Positions 38,235 to 47,122 are shown, numbered from the stretch's first letter. The stretch: DNA of 64,000 nucleotides from Pseudoalteromonas rhizosphaerae (GCF_902498845.1 NZ_CABVLM010000012.1:106294-170293); one strand, 5' to 3'. A program made the numbers and translations. The notes: generated by a model not told the origin, from the letters alone.

Positions 38235-38558
38235 AATTATCCCTAGATTGTTATTAAGCTTCACGATGAATTGTTGTGAAGGGGAACAAAAGTAAATGAT
38301 CTGTTAAAATAGTTAAAATAACGTTTTATTATTAATGTCTCTATTTTAGTTATATCGGGATGTTTATATGGCTAAATACGATTTTATGACTTTTATTATG
38401 CTGCTATAGTGGTTATAAAGTATTAATTAATTTGTAGGCTGGTGAGGTGAACATTTATTTTTTCACACTTTGTTGTTAATAATAAAATAGTGAAATACCG
38501 CTCAGTTTGTACTTTTAAATTTGCTACAATTGCAAAAATTTCCTCATGAGATGAACAA
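38235..38558. other. AT-rich gap between the divergent subtilase gene and yhiN
   Basis: About 320 bases holding the promoters of both genes. No ORF, RNA gene or strong repeat is visible. Confidence 0.4.
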
Positions 38559-39743
38559 ATGACCCAAGTAGATGTAATAGTGATCGGTGCCGGAGCCGCA
38601 GGTTTAATGTGTGCAGCACAAGCAGGATACCGTGGCCGCAGTGTTACAGTGCTTGATATGGGCAAAAAGTCTGGTCGTAAAATTCTCATCAGCGGCGGCG
38701 GACGTTGTAATTTCACCAATGAAAACGCCAGCCCTGAAAACTATTTATGTGGTAACCCGCACTTTGTAAAATCGTGTTTGAGCCGTTATACCCAACATGA
38801 TTTTATTGAGCTGGCGGACCGACACGGTTTGGCGTATCACCATAAAACCCTTGGGCAGTTATTTTGCGACAATAGCGCACAAGATATCGTTGATATTTTG
38901 CTAACTGAGTGCGAGTGGGCGGGTGTTAATGTTGCGCTGCGTAACGAAGTGCTTAGCGTTGAAAAAACCGCTACTGGCTATCTCGTGATCACAGAACAAC
39001 AGTCATACAGCTGTGAGTCACTCGTTGTTGCCGCTGGTGGCTTAACCATGCCAAAACTAGGCGCAACACCAATAGGGTATAAAATTGCTGAGCAATTTGG
39101 CTTAAAAGTATTACCGACCATGGCAGCACTTGTACCATTTACCTTGCACCAACATGATAAGGACCGCTTTGAAGGGTTATCGGGTATTAGCGTGCCATGT
39201 ATCGTCAGCAGTGAAGACGGCACAAGTTTTAAAGAAAACATCCTATTTACTCACCGTGGTTTATCAGGCCCCGCTATATTACAAATCAGCTCATTTTGGC
39301 GAGCAGGGCAAGCAGTGACTATAAACCTGTTACCAGAGCTTGATTTAACAGAGCAATTAGCAACATGGCGAGAAACCCAAGCACAAAAATCATTAAAAAA
39401 TAGCCTAGCGACTATTTTGCCAAAACGCTTTATTGAAATACTGCATGAGAGTAAAGCTATTCCAGATTGCAATGTAAATCAGCTCACCCATAGCCAAATT
39501 GACGAGCTAGCTAATTACATTCATAACTGGCAAATTAAACCCAACGGCACCGAAGGTTACCGCACAGCGGAAGTAACTCTAGGCGGTATAGACACCGACG
39601 AACTTAGCTCAAAAACCTTTGAAGCGAAAAAAGCCCAAGGGCTGTACTTTATTGGTGAAGTAACCGACGTAACCGGTTGGCTAGGCGGCTATAATTTTCA
39701 ATACGCGTGGAGCTGCGGCTTCGCAGCAGGGCAGTATTGTTAG
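38559..39743 (+). CDS. yhiN: HI0933/YhiN-family flavoprotein
   Basis: A 394-residue FAD protein: the N-terminal dinucleotide fold VIGAGAAGLMCAAQAG, the family motif ISGGGRCNFTNE, and the C-terminal YFIGEVTDVTGWLGGYNFQYAWSC region. It belongs to the YhiN/BaiN family of NAD(P)/FAD-dependent oxidoreductases; the cellular reaction is unclear. It stands alone. Confidence 0.92.
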   Translation: MTQVDVIVIGAGAAGLMCAAQAGYRGRSVTVLDMGKKSGRKILISGGGRCNFTNENASPENYLCGNPHFVKSCLSRYTQHDFIELADRHGLAYHHKTLGQLFCDNSAQDIVDILLTECEWAGVNVALRNEVLSVEKTATGYLVITEQQSYSCESLVVAAGGLTMPKLGATPIGYKIAEQFGLKVLPTMAALVPFTLHQHDKDRFEGLSGISVPCIVSSEDGTSFKENILFTHRGLSGPAILQISSFWRAGQAVTINLLPELDLTEQLATWRETQAQKSLKNSLATILPKRFIEILHESKAIPDCNVNQLTHSQIDELANYIHNWQIKPNGTEGYRTAEVTLGGIDTDELSSKTFEAKKAQGLYFIGEVTDVTGWLGGYNFQYAWSCGFAAGQYC

Positions 39744-39998
39744 CTTGTGCAGAGACAATAAAGTTTGCCCGTAGTGAGATATGCTACAACATGCTCATTT
39801 TCTCTAGCTGATTTAAGGTTATTGATAATGAGCAGTTGCATAATTCTTATTACATCCATTTTCAAACAAGAATTTGAATATTTGGTCAATGCTAAGAAAA
39901 ATAATAACATAGTGTTAATATTAGGAACTTTGTAGCGCCTATGTGGTCATATTAAATTAGTGTTATAGGGAACACTTATTGTTTAGGGAACAAATATT

Positions 39999-40649
39999 GT
40001 GACAACGTGGCGCTGGCCTTTTATTATTTCATTACTGCTCCACGGGATAATTTTTTCAATATTAATGAGTGTTAAAACCCCAAAATTTGTAGCGATAGAT
40101 ACTCCCCCAATTAAAGCATACATGGTTAGTATGGCGTTGCCTAAGTCATTGCCTACAATAGAAAAGAAGAGCAACCAGCACGGCGAAGCCACGCTGTTGA
40201 AAAAGCTTGAAAAACCAATTATTCCTGCTGCAAACACGATTGTAAAAATTAAAAAAACAATAAAGCCTGTAACGCCCAAGGCACAAACAGACTCTAACAG
40301 CTATAAAAAAATAGACCTTAAATTAGGTTTAAAGAGCATACTAAAGCAACAGCAAAATACATTCCCATCAACACCTCCAACGTCACAAGCTTTAGCACAA
40401 CCACTGCGTATTACTGTGCCAAAGGAGCACCAGCAAACCAGCATAGACCCATTAAAAGTTGAAAAGCAAAGCATGCAATTAACTATCTATCGCCTCGGAG
40501 ATAACTGCTTTAAAAAGGTATCGATAGGAGCTGGTGTAATGCCAAAAAGTGACCTACCAGATAGTTACTTAGTAGGCACCACTTGTGCTAAAACAAAAGT
40601 AACCGACGCCTACGATCAAGCAATGAACAAATGGTTAGATAAAAAGTGA
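39999..40649 (+). CDS. Hypothetical membrane-anchored protein, TonB-like layout
   Basis: A 216-residue protein beginning with GTG (GGGAAC upstream). One N-terminal helix follows WRWPFIISLLLHGIIFSILM, the typical start of TonB or TolA-type anchors. A Lys/Pro-rich linker (about 45-100) and a small C-terminal domain with two cysteines (NCFKKVSIG; GTTCAKTK) follow. No TonB C-terminal motif is recognisable. Probably inner-membrane anchored with a periplasmic tail. Function unknown; the gene immediately precedes the RNA-repair island. Confidence 0.6.
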   Translation: MTTWRWPFIISLLLHGIIFSILMSVKTPKFVAIDTPPIKAYMVSMALPKSLPTIEKKSNQHGEATLLKKLEKPIIPAANTIVKIKKTIKPVTPKAQTDSNSYKKIDLKLGLKSILKQQQNTFPSTPPTSQALAQPLRITVPKEHQQTSIDPLKVEKQSMQLTIYRLGDNCFKKVSIGAGVMPKSDLPDSYLVGTTCAKTKVTDAYDQAMNKWLDKK

Positions 40650-40684
40650 CTACTGTGCGGAAGTCATTAGAAATAAAAAAGGAC

Positions 40685-40700
40685 AGGCACAAATTTTGTC
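40685..40700 (+). promoter_or_regulatory. Possible sigma-54 promoter far upstream of rtcB2
   Basis: AGGCACAAATTTTGTC has a GG at -24 and GT at -12 with ten bases between, the same layout (including the uncommon GT) as the stronger site in front of the slipin-rtcBA operon at 53064. It would produce a leader of about 550 nt before rtcB2. It overlaps the first arm of an 8-bp inverted repeat (TTTGTCAA/TTGACAAA, 40695-40720). Confidence 0.4.
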
Positions 40701-41260
40701 AAGACAGCTATTTTGACAAACATGGAGTTAACCAATTCAGCTCAAAGAAGAACTTATACCCTTACCTCAACATAGTACCTGAGTTAATCGCAAAATTTCC
40801 TACTAACTAGTTAATGGTTACTTTTATCCTTGTTTTCTTGTTCAATCACTTCGTTTTACAGAACATGTATGTAAGTTAAAATACCTACTTCGGGCAAATA
40901 CTCGTGTAACAACATATATATAAATATAGAAGCACATAAAACACGCCATAATTTTTGTTTGCTTTATATCCAAAAACTAATTATCATGCGCTCGTTCAAT
41001 TGTTCAGCACTTACCCTAAGTGTTGGATTCATCAACTAACTGTGAAGGAGAAAATACTATGACAATTACATCAACATCCTTTGCAGGTCTTATCCGATAA
41101 GAAACTTGTTACTTAAACACGCTGTTATATATTAAGTACATTTAGGTAAGCATTGCGTTTAAACGCGTTCCTTTCGTTTGATTTCAAAATAGATCCAGAC
41201 CTGCCAATTCGTATTTCGTTTTAATCCTATTTTTCTAACAAAGAAAAAGGAATTGGTATT
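40701..41260 (+). other. Long leader region of the rtcB2 operon
   Basis: About 600 bases separate the hypothetical gene from rtcB2. Visible structure: a 9-bp hairpin with a CCC loop (41005-41025), a tiny ORF with a strong ribosome site (41059-41100), a TACTTAA/TTAAGTA inverted repeat (41110-41137) and a perfect 12-bp palindrome GCGTTTAAACGC (41155-41166). I find no T-arm or other tRNA-like segment here. The arrangement suggests a regulated leader, but this is inference. Confidence 0.45.
41059..41100 (+). CDS. Possible 13-codon leader peptide
   Basis: ATG 41059 is 8 nt after GAAGGAG, the best ribosome site of the region, and opens MTITSTSFAGLIR before a TAA. Inverted repeats lie on both sides, and rtcB2 starts 160 bp further on. 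It could be a leader peptide whose translation controls the repair operon, or the remnant of a lost gene. No family can be assigned to so short a frame. Confidence 0.35.
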   Translation: MTITSTSFAGLIR

Positions 41261-42445
41261 ATGGGCAAATCCGTCCAAAAAATAACTGATAAAGTTAGCC
41301 TTATTGCGTCTGCTGATACGTGGATTGAGGGGCTGGCGATACAGCAACTGATCAAAACATCAGAGCTAAATGGTATGCAACGCGTTGCGGGCATGCCTGA
41401 TTTACACCCAGGTAGAGGGTATCCTATTGGGGCTGCATTTTTCACGACCAACAAAATTTACCCTGCATTAGTGGGTAACGATATTGGCTGTGGTATGGCG
41501 CTGTGGCAAACCACAGCAAAAGTAGCAAAAGTAAATCTAGATAAACTTGCCAAAAAATTTACACATATTGAGCTGCCACTTGATGAAAGTTGGTTCTCAA
41601 TCATAGAAAGTAGCAAAGCGGCAAAAAATATTACTACCAAGGGTTATGATAGTGCCTTGGGTACCATTGGTGGCGGTAATCATTTTGCTGAGTTTCAAGC
41701 TATTGATGAGATATACAATCAAAGTGCCTTAGATGAGTTAGGGCTAAGTAAAAAGCATCTTCAATTATTGGTTCATTCAGGCTCGCGTGGGTTAGGGCAA
41801 TCAATATTGGTTGAACATATAGCGGGTCATAATCACGATGGCTTATGTGAAGGTGATGCTGATTTTAAAGATTACATGAGCAAGCATGATGAAGCGGTGC
41901 GCTTTGCAGAGCTTAATCGTGAGTTGATCGCTAAGCGGTTTTTAGAGGCTATACGAGCCAATGGTGAGTGTACCTTAGATATTAACCATAATTTAGTATC
42001 GGCTAAAAATATTAATGGTTGCGATGGCTGGTTACACAGAAAAGGTGCAACACCGAGTGATAAAGGCTATGTAGTGATCCCAGGCTCTCGTGGCGATTAC
42101 AGTTATCTTGTAAAACCTGTATTTACAGAGTTAAGTGGTAATGATCTAACAGTGCAGGAAAGTATCAATACTAGTTTATTTTCACTTGCACACGGCGCGG
42201 GGCGAAAATGGCAGCGCGGTGAATGCCATGGCCGATTAGGTCATAAATATAAGCGCGAAGATTTATATCGTACAGCGTTAGGCAGCAGAGTTATTTGTGG
42301 TAATAAAGAATTGCTATACGACGAAGCCCCACAAGCATACAAAAAGTGCGAAACGGTTATAAGTGACATGGTTGATGCAGGGTTAATAGAAGTGGTCGCT
42401 AAGTTACGGCCAGTTTTAACCTTCAAAACAAATGGAGGTTGTTGA
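41261..42445 (+). CDS. rtcB2: RtcB2-type RNA ligase, PrfH-associated
   Basis: A 394-residue RtcB-family ligase clearly distinct from the 407-residue RtcB at 50285. Metal and GMP-binding segments are intact: VGNDIGCGM, GTIGGGNHFAEFQ, VHSGSRGLGQ, and the guanylylated histidine in SLAHGAGRKWQRGE. RtcB enzymes join 2',3'-cyclic phosphate (or 3'-phosphate) to 5'-OH RNA ends with GTP and Mn. A copy next to prfH is known to repair 16S rRNA cut in the decoding centre after PrfH has rescued the ribosome. The start has AAAGGA 8 nt upstream; prfH follows after 2 bp. Confidence 0.95.
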   Translation: MGKSVQKITDKVSLIASADTWIEGLAIQQLIKTSELNGMQRVAGMPDLHPGRGYPIGAAFFTTNKIYPALVGNDIGCGMALWQTTAKVAKVNLDKLAKKFTHIELPLDESWFSIIESSKAAKNITTKGYDSALGTIGGGNHFAEFQAIDEIYNQSALDELGLSKKHLQLLVHSGSRGLGQSILVEHIAGHNHDGLCEGDADFKDYMSKHDEAVRFAELNRELIAKRFLEAIRANGECTLDINHNLVSAKNINGCDGWLHRKGATPSDKGYVVIPGSRGDYSYLVKPVFTELSGNDLTVQESINTSLFSLAHGAGRKWQRGECHGRLGHKYKREDLYRTALGSRVICGNKELLYDEAPQAYKKCETVISDMVDAGLIEVVAKLRPVLTFKTNGGC

Positions 42446-42447
42446 TC

Positions 42448-43104
42448 ATGATATTACTGCAATTATCAGCAGGGCAAGGACCTATTGAGTGCTGTAAAGC
42501 TGTAAGTTTAGCGTTAAAAATGATTAAAAAGCAATGCCTCGCACAAGGCATAGAACTCGAGATTGTTGAGGCTATTAGCGCAACCGAACGAGGCTGTTTA
42601 AAGTCGGTTTTATTGCAACTTGATTCAACAGCCGATAGCGCGGCTAAGCAATTGTCTCAGTCATGGCAAGGTACTATGTTGTGGGTATGTCAAAGTCAGT
42701 ATCGGCCTAAGCATAAACGTAAAAACTGGTTTTTTAGTGGGCAACTGTTCGACATTGATGAAAGTAAGTTTGATAAAGGCGTAACTTTTCAAACATGTCG
42801 TGCATCTGGCGCTGGCGGTCAACATGTTAATACTACTGATTCAGCGGTAAGAGCAACCCACACAGCAACGGGTATTTCGGTACGTGTTGAAAGTGAGCGC
42901 AGTCAGCATGCCAATAAGCGTTTAGCAAGTGTGTTGTTGTTTCAAAAACTAGAGCAAGTAGCATTAGATAAAATGACTCAGCAGGAAACAGCACGTTGGC
43001 AACAGCACTGGGAAGTTGAACGTGGTAATCCTGTAAAAACATTCACTGGTGAAAAGTTTACTTTAAAACATGACAGCTCAGTTAATAAAGGAGTGCATAG
43101 TTAA
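42448..43104 (+). CDS. prfH: Peptide chain release factor homologue PrfH
   Basis: A 218-residue class-I release factor homologue. The peptidyl-tRNA hydrolysis motif is intact in CRASGAGGQHVNTTDSAVRA, and RNKRL-type contacts follow (SQHANKRLASVLLF). The anticodon-recognition domain 2 of RF1/RF2 is missing, as expected for PrfH, which releases peptides from ribosomes with damaged decoding centres. ATG 42448 is preceded by GGAGG in the rtcB2 3' end; TTG starts further upstream are unlikely. Translationally coupled with rtcB2 and with the next gene (TAATG). Confidence 0.95.
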   Translation: MILLQLSAGQGPIECCKAVSLALKMIKKQCLAQGIELEIVEAISATERGCLKSVLLQLDSTADSAAKQLSQSWQGTMLWVCQSQYRPKHKRKNWFFSGQLFDIDESKFDKGVTFQTCRASGAGGQHVNTTDSAVRATHTATGISVRVESERSQHANKRLASVLLFQKLEQVALDKMTQQETARWQQHWEVERGNPVKTFTGEKFTLKHDSSVNKGVHS

Positions 43105-43448
43105 TGAAGGAACATAAAGTGACAAATGTACTTTTTATTTGTAGTCGTAATCAGTGGCGAAGCCCAACGGCTGAACAAGTATGGAAAAATCCCCCAGAGC
43201 TCGCTGTTAGCTCAGCAGGCACCAGCCCTAATGCAAAGAGAACGGTGAATGCCAAAATGATGCAATGGGCTTATGTCATATTTGTTATGGAGCAAAAACA
43301 CAAAAATAGACTTAAAGCGCAATTTGGACATTTATTAACTTATAAAGATATTCAAGTATTAGATATTGCTGATGAATACCAATATATGGATAACGAGTTA
43401 GTAAGTATTATAAAACAAAGCGTTGGCAGCTATTTAGCGCTAATTTAA
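43104..43448 (+). CDS. Low-molecular-weight phosphatase-like protein of RNA-repair operons
   Basis: A 114-residue protein with the CX5R phosphatase loop in FICSRNQWRSPTAEQ near residue 12, and a helical rest that is shorter than true LMW-PTPs. The general-acid region is reduced (LDIADEYQYMDNEL). It overlaps prfH by one base. Its place among RNA-end enzymes suggests a role in removing a phosphate from RNA or from a protein partner; this is inference. Confidence 0.82.
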   Translation: MKEHKVTNVLFICSRNQWRSPTAEQVWKNPPELAVSSAGTSPNAKRTVNAKMMQWAYVIFVMEQKHKNRLKAQFGHLLTYKDIQVLDIADEYQYMDNELVSIIKQSVGSYLALI

Positions 43449-43602
43449 ATTGAAGAAAGAGGGTAGAACAATGTAATTCCATCTCAACACCGCATATTTA
43501 ATTTTGCCATTTCAGTCTTGGAGAGATTGTTATGCGGTGCTTAAAACTATTAGAAGAGTGAACACAATGTTCAATCTAAACGTTTACAGTTGGAGTTACA
43601 TG

Positions 43603-44244
43603 ATGAGAGTTAAATACCCTCGCACCCCGCATTTACCTTGGTCACCGGGTGCAACAGAAGATGATATACACCAAGGTAATTTAAGCTGCTTTGCAAATCA
43701 GCAAGTCGTTGTTACTGAAAAAATGGATGGCGAAAATACGACTATTTACAGTGACTTTGTACATGCTCGTTCGATTGATAGTCGTTTTCACCCATCAAGA
43801 ACATGGGTAAAAGCGTTGCAAGCTGAACTTGGCTACAAAATTCCGCAAGGGTGGCGTATCTGTGGCGAAAACCTATATGCAAGGCATTCGATTAGCTATG
43901 AATCATTAGCTAGTTATTTTATGGTATTTTCGCTATGGAACGAAAACAACGAATGCTTAAGCTGGCAAGACAGCAAACAGTTTTTTGCACAATTAGGGCT
44001 GACCACTCCAAACGAGTTGTATGTTGGCTTATGGTGTGAAAAAACAATAAAAGACATAGTATTGGATACTCAATACCAAGAAGGCTATGTGGTTAGGCTT
44101 GCTGATGGTTTTCATTATTCACAGTTCAAAGAAAGTGTCGCGAAGTGGGTGAGAAGCAACCATGTGATCACCGATAAGCATTGGATGCATGCTGACATTA
44201 TCCCTAATGGGTTAAGCACTAAAAATACAAAAAAGGGAGGTTAA
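43603..44244 (+). CDS. ATP-dependent RNA ligase (Rnl2-like nucleotidyltransferase)
   Basis: About 213 residues forming a nucleotidyltransferase core. Motif I with the adenylylated lysine is VTEKMDGENTTIY; motif Ia/III RSIDSRFHPSR and ICGENLYARHSI, motif IV EGYVVRLADGF and motif V SQFKESVAKWVR follow. Such ligases seal 5'-PO4 to 3'-OH RNA nicks. The frame is open from 43504; ATG 43603 (or 43600) lies a few bases after TTGGAG, and the protein then begins MRVKYPRTPHLPWSPG, like relatives. The HD-kinase that follows after 1 bp would prepare its ends. Confidence 0.9.
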   Translation: MRVKYPRTPHLPWSPGATEDDIHQGNLSCFANQQVVVTEKMDGENTTIYSDFVHARSIDSRFHPSRTWVKALQAELGYKIPQGWRICGENLYARHSISYESLASYFMVFSLWNENNECLSWQDSKQFFAQLGLTTPNELYVGLWCEKTIKDIVLDTQYQEGYVVRLADGFHYSQFKESVAKWVRSNHVITDKHWMHADIIPNGLSTKNTKKGG

Positions 44245-44245
44245 G

Positions 44246-45511
44246 ATGAAAAAATTAGCCACTTGGTTAGACAGTTTAGCTTTAAATCATTCACCAGATT
44301 TTGCTGAGTGTGTAGAGTATTTGGCAGATGTGTTCCCTTTACTGTATCAGTTTGCTGACACTGAGCAAGACAGTATCTGGCATGCTGAAGGTGATGTTGC
44401 CATTCATACTGATATGGTGTTGAGTCAATTGTATGAAATACTAGTCAATGATGCTGAACATATAAAAGGCGCTCAAAGGCAGGTATTGATCTTATCTGCT
44501 TTATTGCATGATATTGCTAAGCCAATCACTACAAAACGCAAGCTGATAGAGGGAGTTGAACGTGTAGTTGCGCCAAAACATGAGGAGGCAGGTGCAAATT
44601 ATTTAGCGACTAAGTTACTTGAGTTACCCCTTGGGTATAAAGCAATTAATAGCATTATTGGATTAGTGGGTTTTCATCAAATGCCAAAACGTTTGGTGAT
44701 CAAAAATCAAAGTTACAGTGATTACCTGCACCTTTCTTTAAATGCCAATTTAGAGTTACTTTATTGGCTTGAATTAGCTGATATGAAAGGGCGAACATGC
44801 ACAGACCTAGCCCAACAAATCGATTTGTTGGAACAGTTTAAAATGTTTGCTCAAGAGTATGAATTGTGGGACGAGAGCAAGGCAACTCACTCAATTTTAA
44901 AACCTATTCAGGTCAAATCTTCACGTGCAGAACAAACGTATTTAAATGGCTATGCTATTCGTCAGCTGGCAAATGGTCAAATTAGTATGGTTGAAGAAGC
45001 CCTAGCGAAAAATTATCAAGGTGCTTTAGAGTACAGCCATCTTTATGTGATGTGTGGCATTAGCGGCAGTGGTAAATCTACTTGGATTGCACAAAACCTA
45101 ATAGGCTTTGAAGTTATTTCATTAGATGATATTCGTGAAGAGCTTAATGGGAAAAGGCATTGCCAAAAAAATCGAGGGCAGATGTTACAGTTAGCTAAAT
45201 CGCGATTAAAAACGGCATTAGCAAATAAGCAAAATATTGTCTGGGATGCGACCAATTTTCGTAAAGACTTTAGGCAAATTATTTGTGATCTTGGGCTAAA
45301 TTACGGCGCTTTAATTACGATTGTTGCTCTGCAAGTTAAAGAAAGCACACTACGTAGTCAAAACAAAAGTAGAAAGCATAATGTGGGTGATGACGTTATT
45401 ACTAGCCAGTTAAATAAGTTTGAGTGGCCTTCAGTTACTGAAGGCCACCGAATGCTTATTATTGGCGAAAAAGGAGTAATTTTGTCTGAATACGGCTCCT
45501 TTTTTTATTAA
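44246..45511 (+). CDS. HD-domain and polynucleotide kinase fusion
   Basis: A 421-residue two-domain protein. The N-terminal half (about 50-200) is an HD phosphohydrolase (LLHDIAKPITTKRK; GFHQMPKR). The C-terminal half is a P-loop kinase: Walker A CGISGSGKSTWIAQN near residue 272, SLDDIREELNG and WDATNFRKDFR, as in Pnkp-type 5'-OH polynucleotide kinases. It probably phosphorylates 5'-OH ends and removes 3'/cyclic phosphate, healing ends for the ligase encoded just upstream. It ends the operon; a hairpin follows. Confidence 0.9.
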   Translation: MKKLATWLDSLALNHSPDFAECVEYLADVFPLLYQFADTEQDSIWHAEGDVAIHTDMVLSQLYEILVNDAEHIKGAQRQVLILSALLHDIAKPITTKRKLIEGVERVVAPKHEEAGANYLATKLLELPLGYKAINSIIGLVGFHQMPKRLVIKNQSYSDYLHLSLNANLELLYWLELADMKGRTCTDLAQQIDLLEQFKMFAQEYELWDESKATHSILKPIQVKSSRAEQTYLNGYAIRQLANGQISMVEEALAKNYQGALEYSHLYVMCGISGSGKSTWIAQNLIGFEVISLDDIREELNGKRHCQKNRGQMLQLAKSRLKTALANKQNIVWDATNFRKDFRQIICDLGLNYGALITIVALQVKESTLRSQNKSRKHNVGDDVITSQLNKFEWPSVTEGHRMLIIGEKGVILSEYGSFFY

Positions 45512-45527
45512 ATTAATTTATTGAATA

Positions 45528-45554
45528 AAGTAGGCTGGAAATACTAGCCTACTT
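45528..45554. terminator. Terminator where the two RNA-repair operons converge
   Basis: The 9-bp stem AAGTAGGCT/AGCCTACTT has a 9-base loop. It overlaps the last codons of the minus-strand hypothetical gene. Confidence 0.6.
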
Positions 45555-46388
45555 ATTTATAGTGATGACATTTTCTCGTCTTTTTAATTTTAAGTTATAG
45601 TTTTTTAGCTTTTTACCATTAGAGGAGATAGTGATGTAACCTTGAAGTTCACATGTGTCATAAGCACTATTATCAATTGAAGATAAAATATCAGCAGTAG
45701 CATATATCGATGCTGTATTTTTAGTGACGAAGTCTAGTTTATTCAGTTCAACTCCATCACACCAAAGATCCCTAGTTTTAGGGTTAATTGAAAGATAACT
45801 TCCTAAAAACGATTCTATATCCGATGGTAAAAATCCAAGGCTAGTAGAATCAGTTAAGCCTTTTTCAATAACGTAAAGCCCAGCGGCTATTATTCTTTCG
45901 TGACGTCTTACATCGTTTTTTAATATGCGTTGGCAAGTAAATCTACGCTGTAAACTTTTTGAACAATACTTCAAAAACTCTACGTTGGGATCCGGCTCTA
46001 AAGTAGTTTCACGAACAACTTTATCCTCTAAAATAACCTCTAATTTAAGATCCGAAACGGTGTATTGTTTATAACCATTGTATTCACTATCTAATATTAC
46101 TTTTGGCAATAGCCCAACAAGCTTTTCCTCTGGTAACCCAATAAGCGGCTCACCATAAATACAAAAGTCGCTAGATGTGATTTTTATACGATTTAGCCTA
46201 AATTCATAGAATGAATCGAATTCAAGCTGTAAACCTAGTGTGTCATAACACCAAACTTCATGCATGGAATCATCTTCTTTAGCAGTCTGTTTTTTTGTTT
46301 GTTTTGGTTTACCAATAATTGATTGAACGTCTATTTGACTCATACCGAAAGTAATATTGCCAATACCGAATAAAGGATAAATTTTCAT
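45549..46388 (-). CDS. Hypothetical protein at the end of the rtc operon
   Basis: A 279-residue protein I do not recognise. It has no signal peptide or membrane helix. The N-terminal 120 residues look like a mixed alpha/beta domain that begins IYPLFGIGNITFGMSQIDVQ and contains IIGKPKQ, a pattern seen in SmpA/immunity-like small domains. The C-terminal half holds CSKSLQRRFTCQRIL and a strand-rich end. It follows the methyltransferase gene after 94 bp on the same strand, so it could be the last gene of the RtcR-controlled operon. Confidence 0.6.
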   Translation of the reverse strand: MKIYPLFGIGNITFGMSQIDVQSIIGKPKQTKKQTAKEDDSMHEVWCYDTLGLQLEFDSFYEFRLNRIKITSSDFCIYGEPLIGLPEEKLVGLLPKVILDSEYNGYKQYTVSDLKLEVILEDKVVRETTLEPDPNVEFLKYCSKSLQRRFTCQRILKNDVRRHERIIAAGLYVIEKGLTDSTSLGFLPSDIESFLGSYLSINPKTRDLWCDGVELNKLDFVTKNTASIYATADILSSIDNSAYDTCELQGYITISSNGKKLKNYNLKLKRRENVITINK

Positions 46389-46482
46389 TTTAATTTAGCT
46401 AGGTGCTAAAGAAAGTTTTTTAAGATAAACCAATTTACCATTTAACTTTTTATTATCAATAGAAATTACGATTTAGACATTG

Positions 46483-47073
46483 CTAGGGTTTTCTATGGGC
46501 CCGTTTATATTTAGCTTGATATTCGCGGCGCTGCTTTGTGATTTCATAAAGAACTATGCCGGTAGTCGTTGCTAAATTTAGGCTCTCAATCATACCGAAC
46601 ATGGGAATTGAAATACAAAACTCACTGTTATCTACAACTGTATCACTTACACCTCGTGATTCGTTACCAAACCATACAGCTAACTTCGGTTGAGTATAAT
46701 CCGCCTCATGAAGGATTTGATTTAGTTTACCCTTAATGTGTGGAGAGGTTATTACTGATACAAACCTATTTTTTTGCAGATGCGCAAAGCATTCTTCTGT
46801 ACTATTAAAGCGTTTAACAAAAGTCCACTTTGAAGCTGAGACAGAGATTCTGGATAGTGATTTTCGCCCTCTTAATTCTTCCCAGTCATCAGACAAAGAA
46901 TGTCGAGAATCAACAACATAAATCTTTTCAACACCAAGCGCATTTGCATTACGAATGACTGCGCCTATATTTTTAATATCCATAGGATTTTCTAGAACCG
47001 CGATTAAATTTTTACATTGGTATGCTTTAATTTCATCTGCTCTTTGGCGAATAGTACTCTTTGAATCATTCAT
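46483..47073 (-). CDS. TrmH/SpoU-family RNA 2'-O-methyltransferase
   Basis: A 196-residue SPOUT enzyme with all three knot motifs: NIGAVIRNANALGV (motif 1), WFGNESRGVS (motif 2) and IPMFGMIESLNLATTTGI (motif 3). The closest known activity is TrmH, which makes Gm18 in the tRNA D-loop. It is in line with the RlaP-type gene (49 bp gap) and so may act on the tRNA-like leader RNA or on repaired tRNA. It may also be an ordinary TrmH located here by chance. Confidence 0.85.
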   Translation of the reverse strand: MNDSKSTIRQRADEIKAYQCKNLIAVLENPMDIKNIGAVIRNANALGVEKIYVVDSRHSLSDDWEELRGRKSLSRISVSASKWTFVKRFNSTEECFAHLQKNRFVSVITSPHIKGKLNQILHEADYTQPKLAVWFGNESRGVSDTVVDNSEFCISIPMFGMIESLNLATTTGIVLYEITKQRREYQAKYKRAHRKP

Positions 47074-47122
47074 ATCTCAGTTCTCCTAAATGAGTCTAAT
47101 GTTTATTTACTTTGAGTAATAC

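Noticed and set aside
37905..38295. ORFs antisense to the subtilase N-terminus
   Set aside because: The subtilase frame is supported by signal peptide, propeptide and catalytic triad; the opposite frames match nothing.
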